43,899 nt of DNA from Rhodospirillaceae bacterium (GCA_018660265.1 JABJKS010000062.1:1-43899); one strand, 5' to 3'. Counted from the stretch's first letter, positions 17,331 to 26,362 are shown. Numbers and translations are program-made. The notes: generated from the sequence alone by a model not told the origin.

Positions 17331-19289
17331 TTACGATCCCGCAGATTGCGGTTGCACGTCACCAATATCCTCGGTCAGGACTTCAATTTCCTTACTTGGT
17401 ACCGAAGACATTTCCATCTTGTAGGCCAGGAACCACATCATCCCAACGCCCAAGGCCCAGAATAAAATCTGCCAGGCCCAGATGGACGGAATGCCAAAGG
17501 TCCAACCTTCAACGCCGGCATTGGGTGCACCAAAAACGGTATTGCCAATAACCGCGCCCGGGCCCACGCCAAAGAATAACCACGCCAGGGTGATAATCCA
17601 GGCGACGGGTACCAGCTTCTTCTTGTCGGCAGGAAGCATGGCATGTTCCCGCAGGAAGTCGTGATAGATCATCCTGTGAGACCGGGAACCTTCATCCTGG
17701 GTCATGGCCGAGACAATGACACAAATGCTGAGGTTAAAGATCATGCCCCATCCGGCTGAATGCATGGTCCAGGGCCACCGGCCCCAAGCCAAATCAATCC
17801 CGAACGCAGACGCGATGTTCAGGCCAAAGTTCTCGGTAAAGATCACCGCGATCAAGCCTGCCGCCAGACCCAGGGTCGCACCCTGACGGGTGATCCAGGG
17901 GAACCAGCACACCGCAGCCAATGACGGCCACATCTGGAAGCCAAAGGCCACCGCCAAACCGCCCAACAACACCAAAGCGTCTGCCGAATATGTCGCCACC
18001 AACAAAGCCGAAATAACAATGAAGGCAACGCCCATACGGCCAAACAGCTTTTGCGTGGCATGGCTGGCATCCGGGTTCAGATAGCGCTTGTAGAGATCCC
18101 GGGTCAGCATACCGCCTGCCGTTGACATATAGGCCGCGCCGGTGGATTGCATGGCAGCCAAGGCACAAACCGCCAGCAGCCCTACGAACCAGGGTGCCGT
18201 ATCACCAACCAGGTTGATGTAATGAGGCACCAGGCCGCCTTGCTTGTTTGCCGTCAGGTCCGGCAACACAGTTGCGATACCACCTGCCGCCGCAACAGCT
18301 GGTGTGGCGCCCAGGAAATGGGCCCCCATACCTTGTGCTGCGGTAAAGACAAACAGGATCAGGCCAATACCAAAGGAAGAGGCCCAGACCTGCTGCGGTG
18401 CAAACGGACGTGGGTCCGTATTGGCGAACGACCACATGGAAAATGCCGGGGCCGATTGAATACCCATCAGGGCAAACATATAGGTCAGGCACATCATCCC
18501 GGTCCACAACCCGCCGACAGGTGTCTCCACCCCAAGGCCGGCGGTGAACTGGATCACGCCAGGAATAGCCAGATAGGCATTGTGTCCATCCGGCGTGGCA
18601 CCCCACTTACCGATTTCGGTCTTGCCCAATGCTGCCATGGCATCATTAAAGGCACCGAAACCGCCCAGGAAGCTGTAGGCGATAAAGCCGATGGAGACGA
18701 TACCAAAGGCCAGCAGGATACATTGCAATGTATCCACATAGGCCACAGCCCGAAGGCCGCCCGTCGCCACATAGACCAGAACCACCGCTGAAAGCACCCA
18801 CATGCCCACGTCTTTGGAGATCATGTCGTCCGTCAGGACGTTGAACAAAAAGCCAGAGGCCCCAAGTTGCACACCCAAATACGGAATGGAGAATAGCAGC
18901 GCCACCATAACCACCAGGATGCGGATCGCATCACCCTGGAAATAGTCTGATAGCATTTCGCCCGGCGTCACATAGCCGAACCGTTTACCCAACATCCATT
19001 GCCGTTTCAGGAACATCACACCGGTGAATGGAATGGTAATGGCGTAGAATGAGGCGTAGGCGTATTGAAATCCGTCGCGGTAGATCAGGCCGGGATGGCC
19101 CATAAAGGTCCAGCCGGAAAACGACGTCGCGGTCGCCGCCAGAACAAAGACCCAGATTGATAATCTACGACCGGCAATAAAATAGTCAGTCGCGGTTTTC
19201 GCTGACATCGCGCTTTTCACGCCCCAGAAGATGCAATAGCACCAATAGAGCGCCACAAACACGAACAGCCATACTACTTTGGCTTCCAT
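17331..19289 (-). CDS. Sodium:solute symporter family protein
   Basis: A 652-residue transporter of the SSS family, an inner-membrane protein with about 13-14 hydrophobic segments. Family features include the N-terminal ATDYFIAGRRLSIWVFVLAA, SFSGWTFMGHPGLIY, the GGLRAVAYVDTLQ segment after helix 5 and MQSTGAAYMSTAGGMLTRDLY. The last 100 residues add extra helices and a soluble acidic tail, making it longer than the common 500-residue members. The substrate is not shown by sequence; a small carboxylate, amino acid or betaine-like compound is plausible near sarcosine oxidase, but that is inference. A strong ribosome binding site (GGGGAGG) lies 7 bp before the ATG. Confidence 0.9.
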   Translation of the reverse strand: MEAKVVWLFVFVALYWCYCIFWGVKSAMSAKTATDYFIAGRRLSIWVFVLAATATSFSGWTFMGHPGLIYRDGFQYAYASFYAITIPFTGVMFLKRQWMLGKRFGYVTPGEMLSDYFQGDAIRILVVMVALLFSIPYLGVQLGASGFLFNVLTDDMISKDVGMWVLSAVVLVYVATGGLRAVAYVDTLQCILLAFGIVSIGFIAYSFLGGFGAFNDAMAALGKTEIGKWGATPDGHNAYLAIPGVIQFTAGLGVETPVGGLWTGMMCLTYMFALMGIQSAPAFSMWSFANTDPRPFAPQQVWASSFGIGLILFVFTAAQGMGAHFLGATPAVAAAGGIATVLPDLTANKQGGLVPHYINLVGDTAPWFVGLLAVCALAAMQSTGAAYMSTAGGMLTRDLYKRYLNPDASHATQKLFGRMGVAFIVISALLVATYSADALVLLGGLAVAFGFQMWPSLAAVCWFPWITRQGATLGLAAGLIAVIFTENFGLNIASAFGIDLAWGRWPWTMHSAGWGMIFNLSICVIVSAMTQDEGSRSHRMIYHDFLREHAMLPADKKKLVPVAWIITLAWLFFGVGPGAVIGNTVFGAPNAGVEGWTFGIPSIWAWQILFWALGVGMMWFLAYKMEMSSVPSKEIEVLTEDIGDVQPQSAGS

Positions 19290-19719
19290 GAGATACCTCC
19301 CCGATTAAAAGGGTCCCAGAGAGCTGTTCGTATGCAAAAGAAATGAGACCCAGCCCAGGGACCTGCAAATAAACACACACCCGCCGAGCTCTTGAGCTGC
19401 CCTCAAACTGACCGCTCACCATGAATTCGACGCAACGCTTTACACGTACACGGGTACAGGAGAATTGGACCTATCGATGTCTGCCCTAGAGCATTGCCAA
19501 TCAGGAAATGCTCTGACCTTTAATGCTTAGAGCAATTTTTTGTCATCCCTTAGATAGATCCAAGGGATACAGAATTGCTCTATGTCGTCCTACCAATTGT
19601 TATTTCTTATCCTGGGCAGGCTTCGCTTTTAAAACAGTCCATGAAAAATCAACTCAACAAACTGATTCGCATAGAGAATCTACCATTGGTCATAACGCAA
19701 AGCAATTGTAAGTCGTATT
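19290..19719. other. 430-bp intergenic region upstream of the symporter
   Basis: No credible gene. It must hold the symporter promoter (minus strand) near 19300-19400. The middle holds palindromic repeat copy 2 (19487-19582). The 19583-19719 stretch is AT-richer than its surroundings and has only short frames without ribosome binding sites. It also forms the 3' region of the luciferase-like gene. Confidence 0.6.
19487..19582. repeat. Structured palindromic repeat, copy 2
   Basis: A 96-bp element of the same plan as 16279-16382. Hairpin 1 pairs GAGCATT (19489-19495) with AATGCTC (19507-19513). Hairpin 2 is a long stem: TAGAGCAATT (19528-19537) with AATTGCTCTA (19573-19582), and within it ATCCCTT (19545-19551) with AAGGGAT (19562-19568). 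Sequence differs from copy 1 inside the stems while pairing is kept. Confidence 0.75.
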
Positions 19720-20838
19720 TTACGAATCACCTTTATGGGGCTCTCTCAGGCCGGCCTGCTCCATCAGGGGGAGGACGTCATCGATCCATTGTTGGCATTC
19801 ACCAAGATAGTCGACCCAGGAAATCAACAAACCGTCGACGCCCATATTGGAAAGCCGCTCAATCCCGGCCACAATCTGCTCCGCCGTGCCCACCAAGGGG
19901 TAGCCGCCGAAACCGGCTTTGAAATGGAACTTGAAGGCTTCCAGCACTTCATCGCTTAGGGTCGCCGATTGGCTGCCGAATATTTCGATCATGTTGTTGA
20001 CGGCAACATCATCGCCCTGTTCCACCACATAGCGGTGCAGATAATCCCGGGCCTCCGTCTCGGTCTCGCGGCAGACCACATAGACGTGTATCCAACATTG
20101 CGATGTGCGGCCCAGATCCACCGCCAGCTTCTTCAATTGCGCAATCTGGGCCCGGTCGCTTGCTTCATCCAGTTGCCGCAGCATGGCAAAATTCATATCC
20201 GCATGCTGGGCAGAGAACGCATGTCCGGTAACGGAACTGCCGGCATTCATGATGGGCGGGCGGGGGGATTGCAGGGGCTTGGGCTCGCTCCACAGTCCTT
20301 TGCCCTGAAAATACTTGCCGTCGAAATCGAATTCCGCCGTCTCCTGCCACAGACGTTTGACCAGGGTCAGCCATTCGGCGGCATAGTCATAGCGTTCCTC
20401 GTGCGGGGGCAGCTGCACACCGAACATATCGAATTCGTCCTGGAACCAACCCGCCACCAGGTTCAGGGCAAAACGTCCGCCTGCGACATGATCAACCGTG
20501 GCGGCCATCTTGGCCGCTGCCACGGGATGGGTCACGGGGGCATGCACGGTGGCAAAGATGGTGCTGTAAGAGGTGACGGCGGCGATGGCGGCCGCCCACG
20601 TCAGGGTCTCGTAAGTGCGGTGGTTGAAATTGCTTTGCCCGCCGTAGCCTTTCCATCGCCCCACGGGCAGCAAAGCCTCCATGCCCGCAGCGTCGGCCAT
20701 ACGGGCCAGGGCCATGTTGTCATCCCAGTTCATGGCCCAGGCCTCATCAACGTTGGTCACGGTGGAGCCGTGGGAACAGTTAAAGGCCATGACACCGAGT
20801 TTGACGCGGTTGGGACTATCAAGCAGGGGGTTGTTCAT
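19720..20838 (-). CDS. LLM-class flavin-dependent monooxygenase
   Basis: A 372-residue luciferase-like flavin monooxygenase of the SsuD/RutA/SfnG group, which uses reduced FMN and O2. Signatures are RMADAAGMEALLPVGRWKGY, the TYETLTWAAAIAAVTS segment, VDHVAGGRFALNLVAGWFQDE (flavin site), and PRPPIMNAGSSVTGHAFSAQ. Family members act on alkanesulfonates, dimethyl sulfone or the pyrimidine ring; the pattern here does not settle which. A separate flavin reductase is not seen nearby. It is divergent from a PhyH dioxygenase gene, with tandem 14-bp repeats in the shared upstream region. Confidence 0.88.
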   Translation of the reverse strand: MNNPLLDSPNRVKLGVMAFNCSHGSTVTNVDEAWAMNWDDNMALARMADAAGMEALLPVGRWKGYGGQSNFNHRTYETLTWAAAIAAVTSYSTIFATVHAPVTHPVAAAKMAATVDHVAGGRFALNLVAGWFQDEFDMFGVQLPPHEERYDYAAEWLTLVKRLWQETAEFDFDGKYFQGKGLWSEPKPLQSPRPPIMNAGSSVTGHAFSAQHADMNFAMLRQLDEASDRAQIAQLKKLAVDLGRTSQCWIHVYVVCRETETEARDYLHRYVVEQGDDVAVNNMIEIFGSQSATLSDEVLEAFKFHFKAGFGGYPLVGTAEQIVAGIERLSNMGVDGLLISWVDYLGECQQWIDDVLPLMEQAGLREPHKGDS

Positions 20839-20862
20839 GTCTGGGACTCTCTTTTGCGGTGG

Positions 20863-20890
20863 CTCTTGCAGTGGACCTCTTGCAGTAGAC
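20863..20890. promoter_or_regulatory. Tandem 14-bp repeats between divergent genes
   Basis: CTCTTGCAGTGGAC (20863-20876) is followed at once by CTCTTGCAGTAGAC (20877-20890), one mismatch. A weaker third unit CTCTTTTGCGGTGG precedes them at 20849. The repeats sit between the divergent monooxygenase and PhyH genes, where an operator would lie. No regulator gene is adjacent. Confidence 0.4.
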
Positions 20891-20941
20891 GGGCCAGCGT
20901 ATCACAATGAGGCCGCAGTAGGTAAAGGTGGGAGTTTCACA

Positions 20942-21802
20942 ATGGCGAAGCGTCTGACGGACGACCAGATTAAGCAATATCACAGCGATGGCTATGTCCA
21001 TCCCGTCGCCGTTTTGTCCGATGAAGAGGTGCGGGAGGCGCGCGCCGCGATCGAAGCGTTCGAGGCCAAATCCGGCAAACTGTTCGATTATCCTGAAAAA
21101 TCGAAGTCCTATCTGCTGTTCGATTGGGCCGACCGGCTGGTCCGCCATCCGGCTATTCTGGATGCGGTGGAGGATATAATCGGCCCCGACATCATGGTCT
21201 ATCACACCACCATGTGGATCAAGGAGCCAAAGACGCCGCAGTATATCCTGTGGCACCAGGACGGCACCTATTTTTACCTGGATCCTGCCCTCCATATCAC
21301 AGCTTGGGTGGCTTTATCGGAAGCTTCCGTCACATCAGGCTGTATGCACGTGCTGCCGGGCAGCCAGAAACTGGGCCAATTGGACCATCAGGATGATCCG
21401 GGAGAAAACAATCTGATCCTGCGCGGCCAGGCCATCCTTGGCCGCTTTGATGATGAAGTGGGCGTGCCGATGTCGCTTAAGCCGGGTGAGATTTCACTGC
21501 ACAACACAGATCTTGTCCATAGCTCCCGCCCAAACGAGGCAGATGACCGGCGCATGGGTTTTGGTATCAGCTATATCCCCGCCCGTGTGCGTGATGTCGG
21601 CTCGCCATCCGGCTCCGCCATGCTGGTACGGGGTAAAGACCATGGCCACTTCCGGCCCGAACAGCGTATCGGTGCAGAGTTAAGCCCGGAAGCCTACAAA
21701 AACCACGCAGACCTAATGACCCAGTTCCGCGCCCGCCAGGACGCGGGCGCAAAAATTGGGCGTGAAGTCAGCTACACCCAAATACCTAAGAACGCTTCTT
21801 AA
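20942..21802 (+). CDS. Phytanoyl-CoA dioxygenase (PhyH) family protein
   Basis: A 286-residue non-haem Fe(II)/2-oxoglutarate dioxygenase. The iron ligands are visible: His105 and Asp107 in LWHQDGTYFYLD and the distal His193 in NTDLVHSSRPN, followed by an Arg/Arg-Met-Gly segment for 2-oxoglutarate. SGCMHVLPGSQKLGQL is a PhyH family mark. The ATG at 20942 follows GGTGGGAG; the frame stays open 87 codons further left into the divergent gene, but that extension has no family similarity. Likely hydroxylates a small organic substrate. Next gene begins 17 bp later. Confidence 0.88.
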   Translation: MAKRLTDDQIKQYHSDGYVHPVAVLSDEEVREARAAIEAFEAKSGKLFDYPEKSKSYLLFDWADRLVRHPAILDAVEDIIGPDIMVYHTTMWIKEPKTPQYILWHQDGTYFYLDPALHITAWVALSEASVTSGCMHVLPGSQKLGQLDHQDDPGENNLILRGQAILGRFDDEVGVPMSLKPGEISLHNTDLVHSSRPNEADDRRMGFGISYIPARVRDVGSPSGSAMLVRGKDHGHFRPEQRIGAELSPEAYKNHADLMTQFRARQDAGAKIGREVSYTQIPKNAS

Positions 21803-21819
21803 ATATAGGAACCTGAAAT

Positions 21820-22956
21820 ATGCCCCCGCAACGACAACTGCAACTGCAATCCACTATCACATCCCAAGGCAAACTTGAAATTGCCCTGGCTGAGGTTGCC
21901 ATGCCCGAACCGAAAGATAATGAAGTCGTGGTGCGGATCGATGCGACCCCCATCAACCCATCGGACCTGGGCCTGTTGTTCGGGGCCGCGGATATGAGCA
22001 CGGCAAAGATCGGCGGTAGCGGCAACAGCCCCACATTGACGGCGGATGTCCCCGCCGGTTTGATGAAGTCCATGGCCGGACGCCTGGATCAGAACCTACC
22101 CGTGGGTAATGAAGGTGCCGGTGTTGTGGTTGCCGCCGGCGCGTCCGAGGCGGCACAAGCCCTGATGGGCCAGAACGTCGCCATAATTGGTGGTGCCATG
22201 TATGCCCAATACAGGGCTGTGCGGGCGGATCAATGCCTTGTCTATCCGGGCGATGTAACGGCGGCAGAGGGCGCCTCATGGTTCGTCAATCCCATGACCG
22301 CCCAGGGGATGCTTGAAACCATGCGGGAGGAGGGGCATACCGCCCTGATCCATACGGCGGCGGCCTCAAACCTGGGGCAGATGCTGCAAAAGATGTGTCT
22401 GGCCGACGGCATCGATCTGGTCAATATCGTTCGCAAGCCGGAACAAGCGGCCTTATTGAAAGGCCTTGGCGCTACATATGTCTGTGATACCTCGTCAGCA
22501 GATTTTATGAATGATCTGACGGAAGCACTTGTTGCGACCAACGCCACCATCGCCTTTGACGCCATCGGCGGCGGCAAACTGCCCGGGCAGATCCTGACGT
22601 GTATGGAGCTTGCGGCCAACCGCAATGCGGCGGAATACAGCCGCTATGGCTCCACTGTGCACAAACAGGTTTATATCTATGGCGGCCTGGATATCGGGCC
22701 AACGCAGATCAACCGCAATTTCGGCATGATGTGGAGCATCGGCGGTTGGCTGTTGACGAATTTCCTGCAAGCCGCCGGGCGCGAGGTAAACGCCCGCCTG
22801 CGCCAACGGGTCGCTGCGGAGATCAAAACCACCTTCGCCTCCCACTACACCAACGAAGTCTCCTTGGCGGGTGTGCTGTCCGAGGAAGCCATAGCCGTCT
22901 ACAACAAACGGGCGACGGGGGAAAAGTTTCTGATCAAGCCAAACGAAGGACTGTAG
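21820..22956 (+). CDS. MDR-family zinc-independent alcohol dehydrogenase/quinone reductase-like
   Basis: A 378-residue medium-chain reductase. The N-terminal GroES-like domain has INPSDLGLLFG and VGNEGAGVVV, where the zinc-binding GHE of classical alcohol dehydrogenases is GNE, so it belongs with the quinone reductase-like or enoyl reductase group. The nucleotide domain shows ALIHTAAASNLGQML (modified glycine motif), then IVRKPEQAALLKGLGATYV as in NADPH enzymes. It lies 17 bp after the PhyH gene and probably acts in the same pathway, reducing or oxidising the dioxygenase product; that link is inference. Confidence 0.85.
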   Translation: MPPQRQLQLQSTITSQGKLEIALAEVAMPEPKDNEVVVRIDATPINPSDLGLLFGAADMSTAKIGGSGNSPTLTADVPAGLMKSMAGRLDQNLPVGNEGAGVVVAAGASEAAQALMGQNVAIIGGAMYAQYRAVRADQCLVYPGDVTAAEGASWFVNPMTAQGMLETMREEGHTALIHTAAASNLGQMLQKMCLADGIDLVNIVRKPEQAALLKGLGATYVCDTSSADFMNDLTEALVATNATIAFDAIGGGKLPGQILTCMELAANRNAAEYSRYGSTVHKQVYIYGGLDIGPTQINRNFGMMWSIGGWLLTNFLQAAGREVNARLRQRVAAEIKTTFASHYTNEVSLAGVLSEEAIAVYNKRATGEKFLIKPNEGL

Positions 22957-22960
22957 CGGG

Positions 22961-23467
22961 TTAGGGAAGCTCGTACTTCATATGAATGACGAACTCCGTC
23001 AACGCGCCGTGGTCTTCCGCCTCCGGATAGGCGTCGGTGTCCGTGAAGCCGGCTGCGCGGTAGAGGGCGTGGGCTGAGGCCATGAATTGGGTGCTGTCCA
23101 GAAGCAATGCTGAAAAGCCTAAATCGCCCGCATCCTCGATCAAGCGCTTGATCAGGCCCTGGCCGATTTTCCGTCCCCGATAGGCCGGGCGGACGTACAT
23201 GCGCTTAATCTCACCCACATTCGCGCGGATTTCCCGCATGAAGGCGATGCCGGCGGGACCTTCATCCTCTTGCGCCAAAAAGACCCGGCCCCTGGACGAG
23301 AGGTAGGTTTCAATATCGCCCAGGGAATATTCCAGGGCCGCTTGGCCATCCAGTTCCATGCCATAATGGATCTTTGCCTCGGCCACCACCCAGGCCAGAT
23401 ATTCACCCAGCAAATCCCGGACCGCTGCCAGGTCCCCTGCATTAATGGCGCGGACGATGGTCGTCAT
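22961..23467 (-). CDS. GNAT family N-acetyltransferase
   Basis: A 168-residue acetyl-CoA-dependent acetyltransferase. The acetyl-CoA binding loop is MYVRPAYRGRKIGQGL (R-x-x-G-x-G pattern), followed by LLLDSTQFMASAHALYRAAGF, the usual beta5-alpha4 end. The start ATG at 23467 lies 8 bp after the stop of the dioxygenase gene upstream and matches the family N-terminus (TTIVRAINAGDLAAV); an in-frame longer start overlaps the other gene. The substrate is unknown. Convergent with the MDR gene. Confidence 0.85.
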   Translation of the reverse strand: MTTIVRAINAGDLAAVRDLLGEYLAWVVAEAKIHYGMELDGQAALEYSLGDIETYLSSRGRVFLAQEDEGPAGIAFMREIRANVGEIKRMYVRPAYRGRKIGQGLIKRLIEDAGDLGFSALLLDSTQFMASAHALYRAAGFTDTDAYPEAEDHGALTEFVIHMKYELP

Positions 23468-23475
23468 ATATGTCC

Positions 23476-24462
23476 CTATTCCGCTGCATCTTCCTGAAAA
23501 TGGGCATAGTTTTTCTTCGCGAACCACAGCATGTAATCGGTGTAGGTGGCGGGTTCATAGCGCGGTGGATTATCCGCATCCGTACAGCTAGGCAAACAGG
23601 TCTGCACATAGTCCGCATGGGCATCAAAGAAGAACGGAATGGCATAACGGTCCCGTCCCGCAATCGAGGCCACGGCCCGATGTGGCGTGGAAAGAAAACG
23701 GTGATTGCTCCACCGCCGCAGCATATCACCGCTGTTGACCAGGAACGTACCGGGCAAGGCGGGCGCATCAATCCAGGTACCGTCCGTGCGGCGGACTTGC
23801 AGGCCCTCCACCTTGTTCTGGGCCAGCAGGGTTAGGAACGAACTGTCTGTGTGCGGTGCCAGGCCGAACTGGTTATCCTCCGCCTCCGCCGGGGGATAGT
23901 GGGACAGGCGCAGGGTATATTGTGGCTCTTCAAAACCCTCGGCAAAGAAATCGTCCGCCAGATCCAGGGCCCGGGCATAAATAGGCAACATGCTTTTCGC
24001 CAGCCCTTCCATGGCGTTCATATAGGCGACCGTGGTCTCGCGGAAGCCGTCTAAACCCTCGGGCCACTGATTGGCACCACGAAACCGCTTGTTGTTGACG
24101 ATGTCGGGATGATCGTTGGGCAGATCACGTTTTAGGAAAAACGCCGCTACCAAATTGGTCTTACGCTCCCCCTCATAAACCTGACTGGCCCGCGAGATGG
24201 AGGCACCATGGCCCATATAGCCGATATTATGATTGTTCGCCTTGAGGGCCATTTTTTCCGCTTCATCCAACGCGTGAAACCGGCGGGACGCCTCAAATGT
24301 GGCATCAACCAAATCCCGGGGCACGCCATGGCCATCGATAAAAAAGAAGCCGACATTTTCCGCAGCGTATTGCAGCTCCTTCGTGATAGCCGCATGGGCA
24401 CCGGGCTTGCCGGCCAGAAAATCAGCCAGGTTTAATACAGGAATTTCAGTCTTTGCCATCAT
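23476..24462 (-). CDS. Isopenicillin N synthase-like Fe(II)/2OG oxygenase
   Basis: A 328-residue oxygenase of the IPNS/flavonol-synthase fold. N-terminal domain begins with EIPVLNLADFL and GFFFIDGHGVP. The Fe(II) site is His204-x-Asp206 (APHTDSSFLTLL) and His261 (STPHRAV); the 2-oxoglutarate RxS motif is Arg272-Tyr-Ala, with Ala in place of Ser. KTNLVAAFFLKRDLPNDHP is typical of bacterial members. Start at 24462 is set by GGCGGAGA just upstream; a second ATG follows immediately. Substrate unknown; cotranscribed with the acetyltransferase gene. Confidence 0.87.
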   Translation of the reverse strand: MMAKTEIPVLNLADFLAGKPGAHAAITKELQYAAENVGFFFIDGHGVPRDLVDATFEASRRFHALDEAEKMALKANNHNIGYMGHGASISRASQVYEGERKTNLVAAFFLKRDLPNDHPDIVNNKRFRGANQWPEGLDGFRETTVAYMNAMEGLAKSMLPIYARALDLADDFFAEGFEEPQYTLRLSHYPPAEAEDNQFGLAPHTDSSFLTLLAQNKVEGLQVRRTDGTWIDAPALPGTFLVNSGDMLRRWSNHRFLSTPHRAVASIAGRDRYAIPFFFDAHADYVQTCLPSCTDADNPPRYEPATYTDYMLWFAKKNYAHFQEDAAE

Positions 24463-24610
24463 GTCGTCTCCGCCAAAATCACTGGGCTTTACCAATTCTA
24501 CGTTGGCATTGTAGCCTGCTCGCTTGCATATCTTGGCGAACGGTAGCCTTATTGGCGGTTGGAACGCAAGTCAGGCGGGAATTATAGTTGTTGAAGAAGG
24601 AACATTTGAG

Positions 24611-25474
24611 ATGATGGAAATCAAACCTCTGGATGCCCCTTTTGGCTGTGCCGTGTATGGCCTGGATGTGGCCGCCGGCGTGGATGCCGCAACCTGCAAG
24701 GCATTGCACGAGGCGCTGTATCAACATCGGGTCATGGTCATAAAAGACCAAACCTGCGACGAGGCGGCCTATCTGACGTTTGGTCGGCAATGGGGCGCGC
24801 CGATCCCGCATGTCATCGACAGCTCTCGCATGGCAGGTTTTCCCGACATGATGGAAGTTGGCAATACCACCCTGCGGGGCAAGGACGATGATCTGAAACG
24901 CAATAGCGCCGCCTTCTGGCATACGGATCAGGCCTATGATGCGGACCCGGCCACGGCGACCATGTTGTTTGCCCGCATAATTCCCGATGTGGGCGGCGAG
25001 ACCCGGGTCATTGACATGAAGGCAGCTTATGATGGCCTGGATGAAGTTATGAAACAGCGTATCGATACGCTAAACGCTATGCATCTGTACGGTGCCACCT
25101 CCGGCAAGGACGGCGAGGCACCGACCGCAGCCCTGACTGATGCCCAGGCAAAAGAAGTCCCTCCAACGCTGCATCCCCTGGTGCGGACCCATACTGTGAC
25201 CGGGGAGCGGGCTTTATACGGTGTCGCGGGCACCGCCTTTGGTATCGAGGGCTGGGATGCGGCCGAGGGCGAGGCCCTGATTGCGGAACTGAAGGCCCAT
25301 TGCGTGCAGGACAAATATATCTATGAACACAAATATAAAGTTGGTGAAATCGCCATGTGGGATACCCAGATGACCCTGCATTCCGCCAAGCACATTGGGG
25401 CACCGAACGGTCCGGGAACGGAGCGTTTGTTATGGCGTATCAGCGTCCGTGGTAAACCGGCGGTTTTCCAGTAG
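24611..25474 (+). CDS. TauD/TfdA-family dioxygenase
   Basis: A 287-residue Fe(II)/2-oxoglutarate dioxygenase of the TauD/TfdA family. Iron ligands are His104 and Asp106 (AFWHTDQAYD) and His257 (DTQMTLHSAK); Arg272/Arg276 (ERLLWRISVRG) fit the co-substrate site. ALYQHRVMVIKDQ at 35-47 is a family mark. Enzymes of this family oxidise taurine, aryloxyacetates and other carboxylates or sulfonates. The ATG at 24611 has GAAGGA upstream; a longer frame from 24524 has no similarity. Divergent from the IPNS-like gene. Confidence 0.88.
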   Translation: MMEIKPLDAPFGCAVYGLDVAAGVDAATCKALHEALYQHRVMVIKDQTCDEAAYLTFGRQWGAPIPHVIDSSRMAGFPDMMEVGNTTLRGKDDDLKRNSAAFWHTDQAYDADPATATMLFARIIPDVGGETRVIDMKAAYDGLDEVMKQRIDTLNAMHLYGATSGKDGEAPTAALTDAQAKEVPPTLHPLVRTHTVTGERALYGVAGTAFGIEGWDAAEGEALIAELKAHCVQDKYIYEHKYKVGEIAMWDTQMTLHSAKHIGAPNGPGTERLLWRISVRGKPAVFQ

Positions 25475-25528
25475 CATCAAATATGTTCTAACTAGAAATA
25501 ACCTGAATAAATCAAATAGAGAGCTGTC

Positions 25529-26320
25529 ATGATCATTGAACAAATTTGGACCGGGAACGCCTATCGGAACTTCAACTATTTGATCGTCTGCCCCGATACG
25601 GGCGAGGCCATGGCGGTTGACCCCCTTGATCATGAAAAATGCCTTGGCATGGCCAAGAACAACGGCTGGAATATCACCCAGGTTCTGAACACCCACGAAC
25701 ATGGGGATCACACAGGCGGCAACGATGCTGTTATTGCTGCGACGGGTGCCAAGTTGCTGGCCCACAAGAACGCCAAAAATGCCATTCCCGGCATGGACCG
25801 TGGACTTGATGCGGGCGATGTCATCAAGATCGGCAGCTCGGTCGAGATTGAGGCCCTGGATACCCCCGGCCATACCATGAGCCACGTCTGCCTGTTGACC
25901 AGAACCGATCAGCCGGCCTTGATCTGCGGCGATACCATGTTCAATGCGGGCGCGGGCAACTGCCACAACGGCGGCCACCCGAATGAGTTATACGACACCT
26001 TCGCCAACCTGCTGGCCAATCTGCCCGACAACACCCTGATCTATCCCGGCCACGACTATATGTCCGGCAACCTGGGCTTCACCCTGGATCGGGAGCCTGA
26101 CAACGCCAAGGCCAAGGCACTGTTGGATGAAATCGGCAACCAGGATCCCAACCAGGCCCTGGTTTCCACCATGGCGTTGGAGAAAGAAATCAACACCTTC
26201 CTGCGCCTGCGCAGCCCCAGCGTCATCGCCCAGTTGCGGGAGAGTTTTTCGGATTTGTCCGACGATCCCACACCACGGGAAGTGTTCCTGAAATTGCGGG
26301 AATTACGCAACAGCTGGTAA
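25529..26320 (+). CDS. Metallo-beta-lactamase fold hydrolase, glyoxalase II-like
   Basis: A 263-residue MBL-fold hydrolase closest in pattern to hydroxyacylglutathione hydrolase, which splits S-lactoylglutathione. The dinuclear metal ligands are His56, His58, Asp60 and His61 (THEHGDHTGG), His115 (TPGHTMSHV), Asp135 (CGDTMF) and His175 (YPGHDY). The C-terminal helical part has LRLRSPSV, close to the FLRCDQP/R type glutathione-binding tail but with S-P, so the thioester substrate may differ. It stands alone 54 bp after the TauD-like gene. Confidence 0.85.
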   Translation: MIIEQIWTGNAYRNFNYLIVCPDTGEAMAVDPLDHEKCLGMAKNNGWNITQVLNTHEHGDHTGGNDAVIAATGAKLLAHKNAKNAIPGMDRGLDAGDVIKIGSSVEIEALDTPGHTMSHVCLLTRTDQPALICGDTMFNAGAGNCHNGGHPNELYDTFANLLANLPDNTLIYPGHDYMSGNLGFTLDREPDNAKAKALLDEIGNQDPNQALVSTMALEKEINTFLRLRSPSVIAQLRESFSDLSDDPTPREVFLKLRELRNSW

Positions 26321-26350
26321 TACCAACGCGCAGTGATATATGGTTAATTT

Positions 26351-26362
26351 TCTTAATTAAGA
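26351..26362. promoter_or_regulatory. 12-bp AT-rich perfect palindrome
   Basis: TCTTAATTAAGA is a perfect palindrome in the 190-bp AT-rich gap before the 49-residue ORF. It could be an operator for that small gene or for the Cys-rich gene further on. No regulator is adjacent. Confidence 0.2.

Noticed and set aside
19969-20910. A 313-codon open frame on the + strand opposite the luciferase-like gene
   Set aside because: Antisense shadow of a well-supported gene; no ribosome site or recognisable motif.
20681-20941. Longer N-terminus for the PhyH protein
   Set aside because: The extension overlaps the divergent monooxygenase gene and has no similarity; ATG 20942 has a good ribosome site and the family N-terminus.
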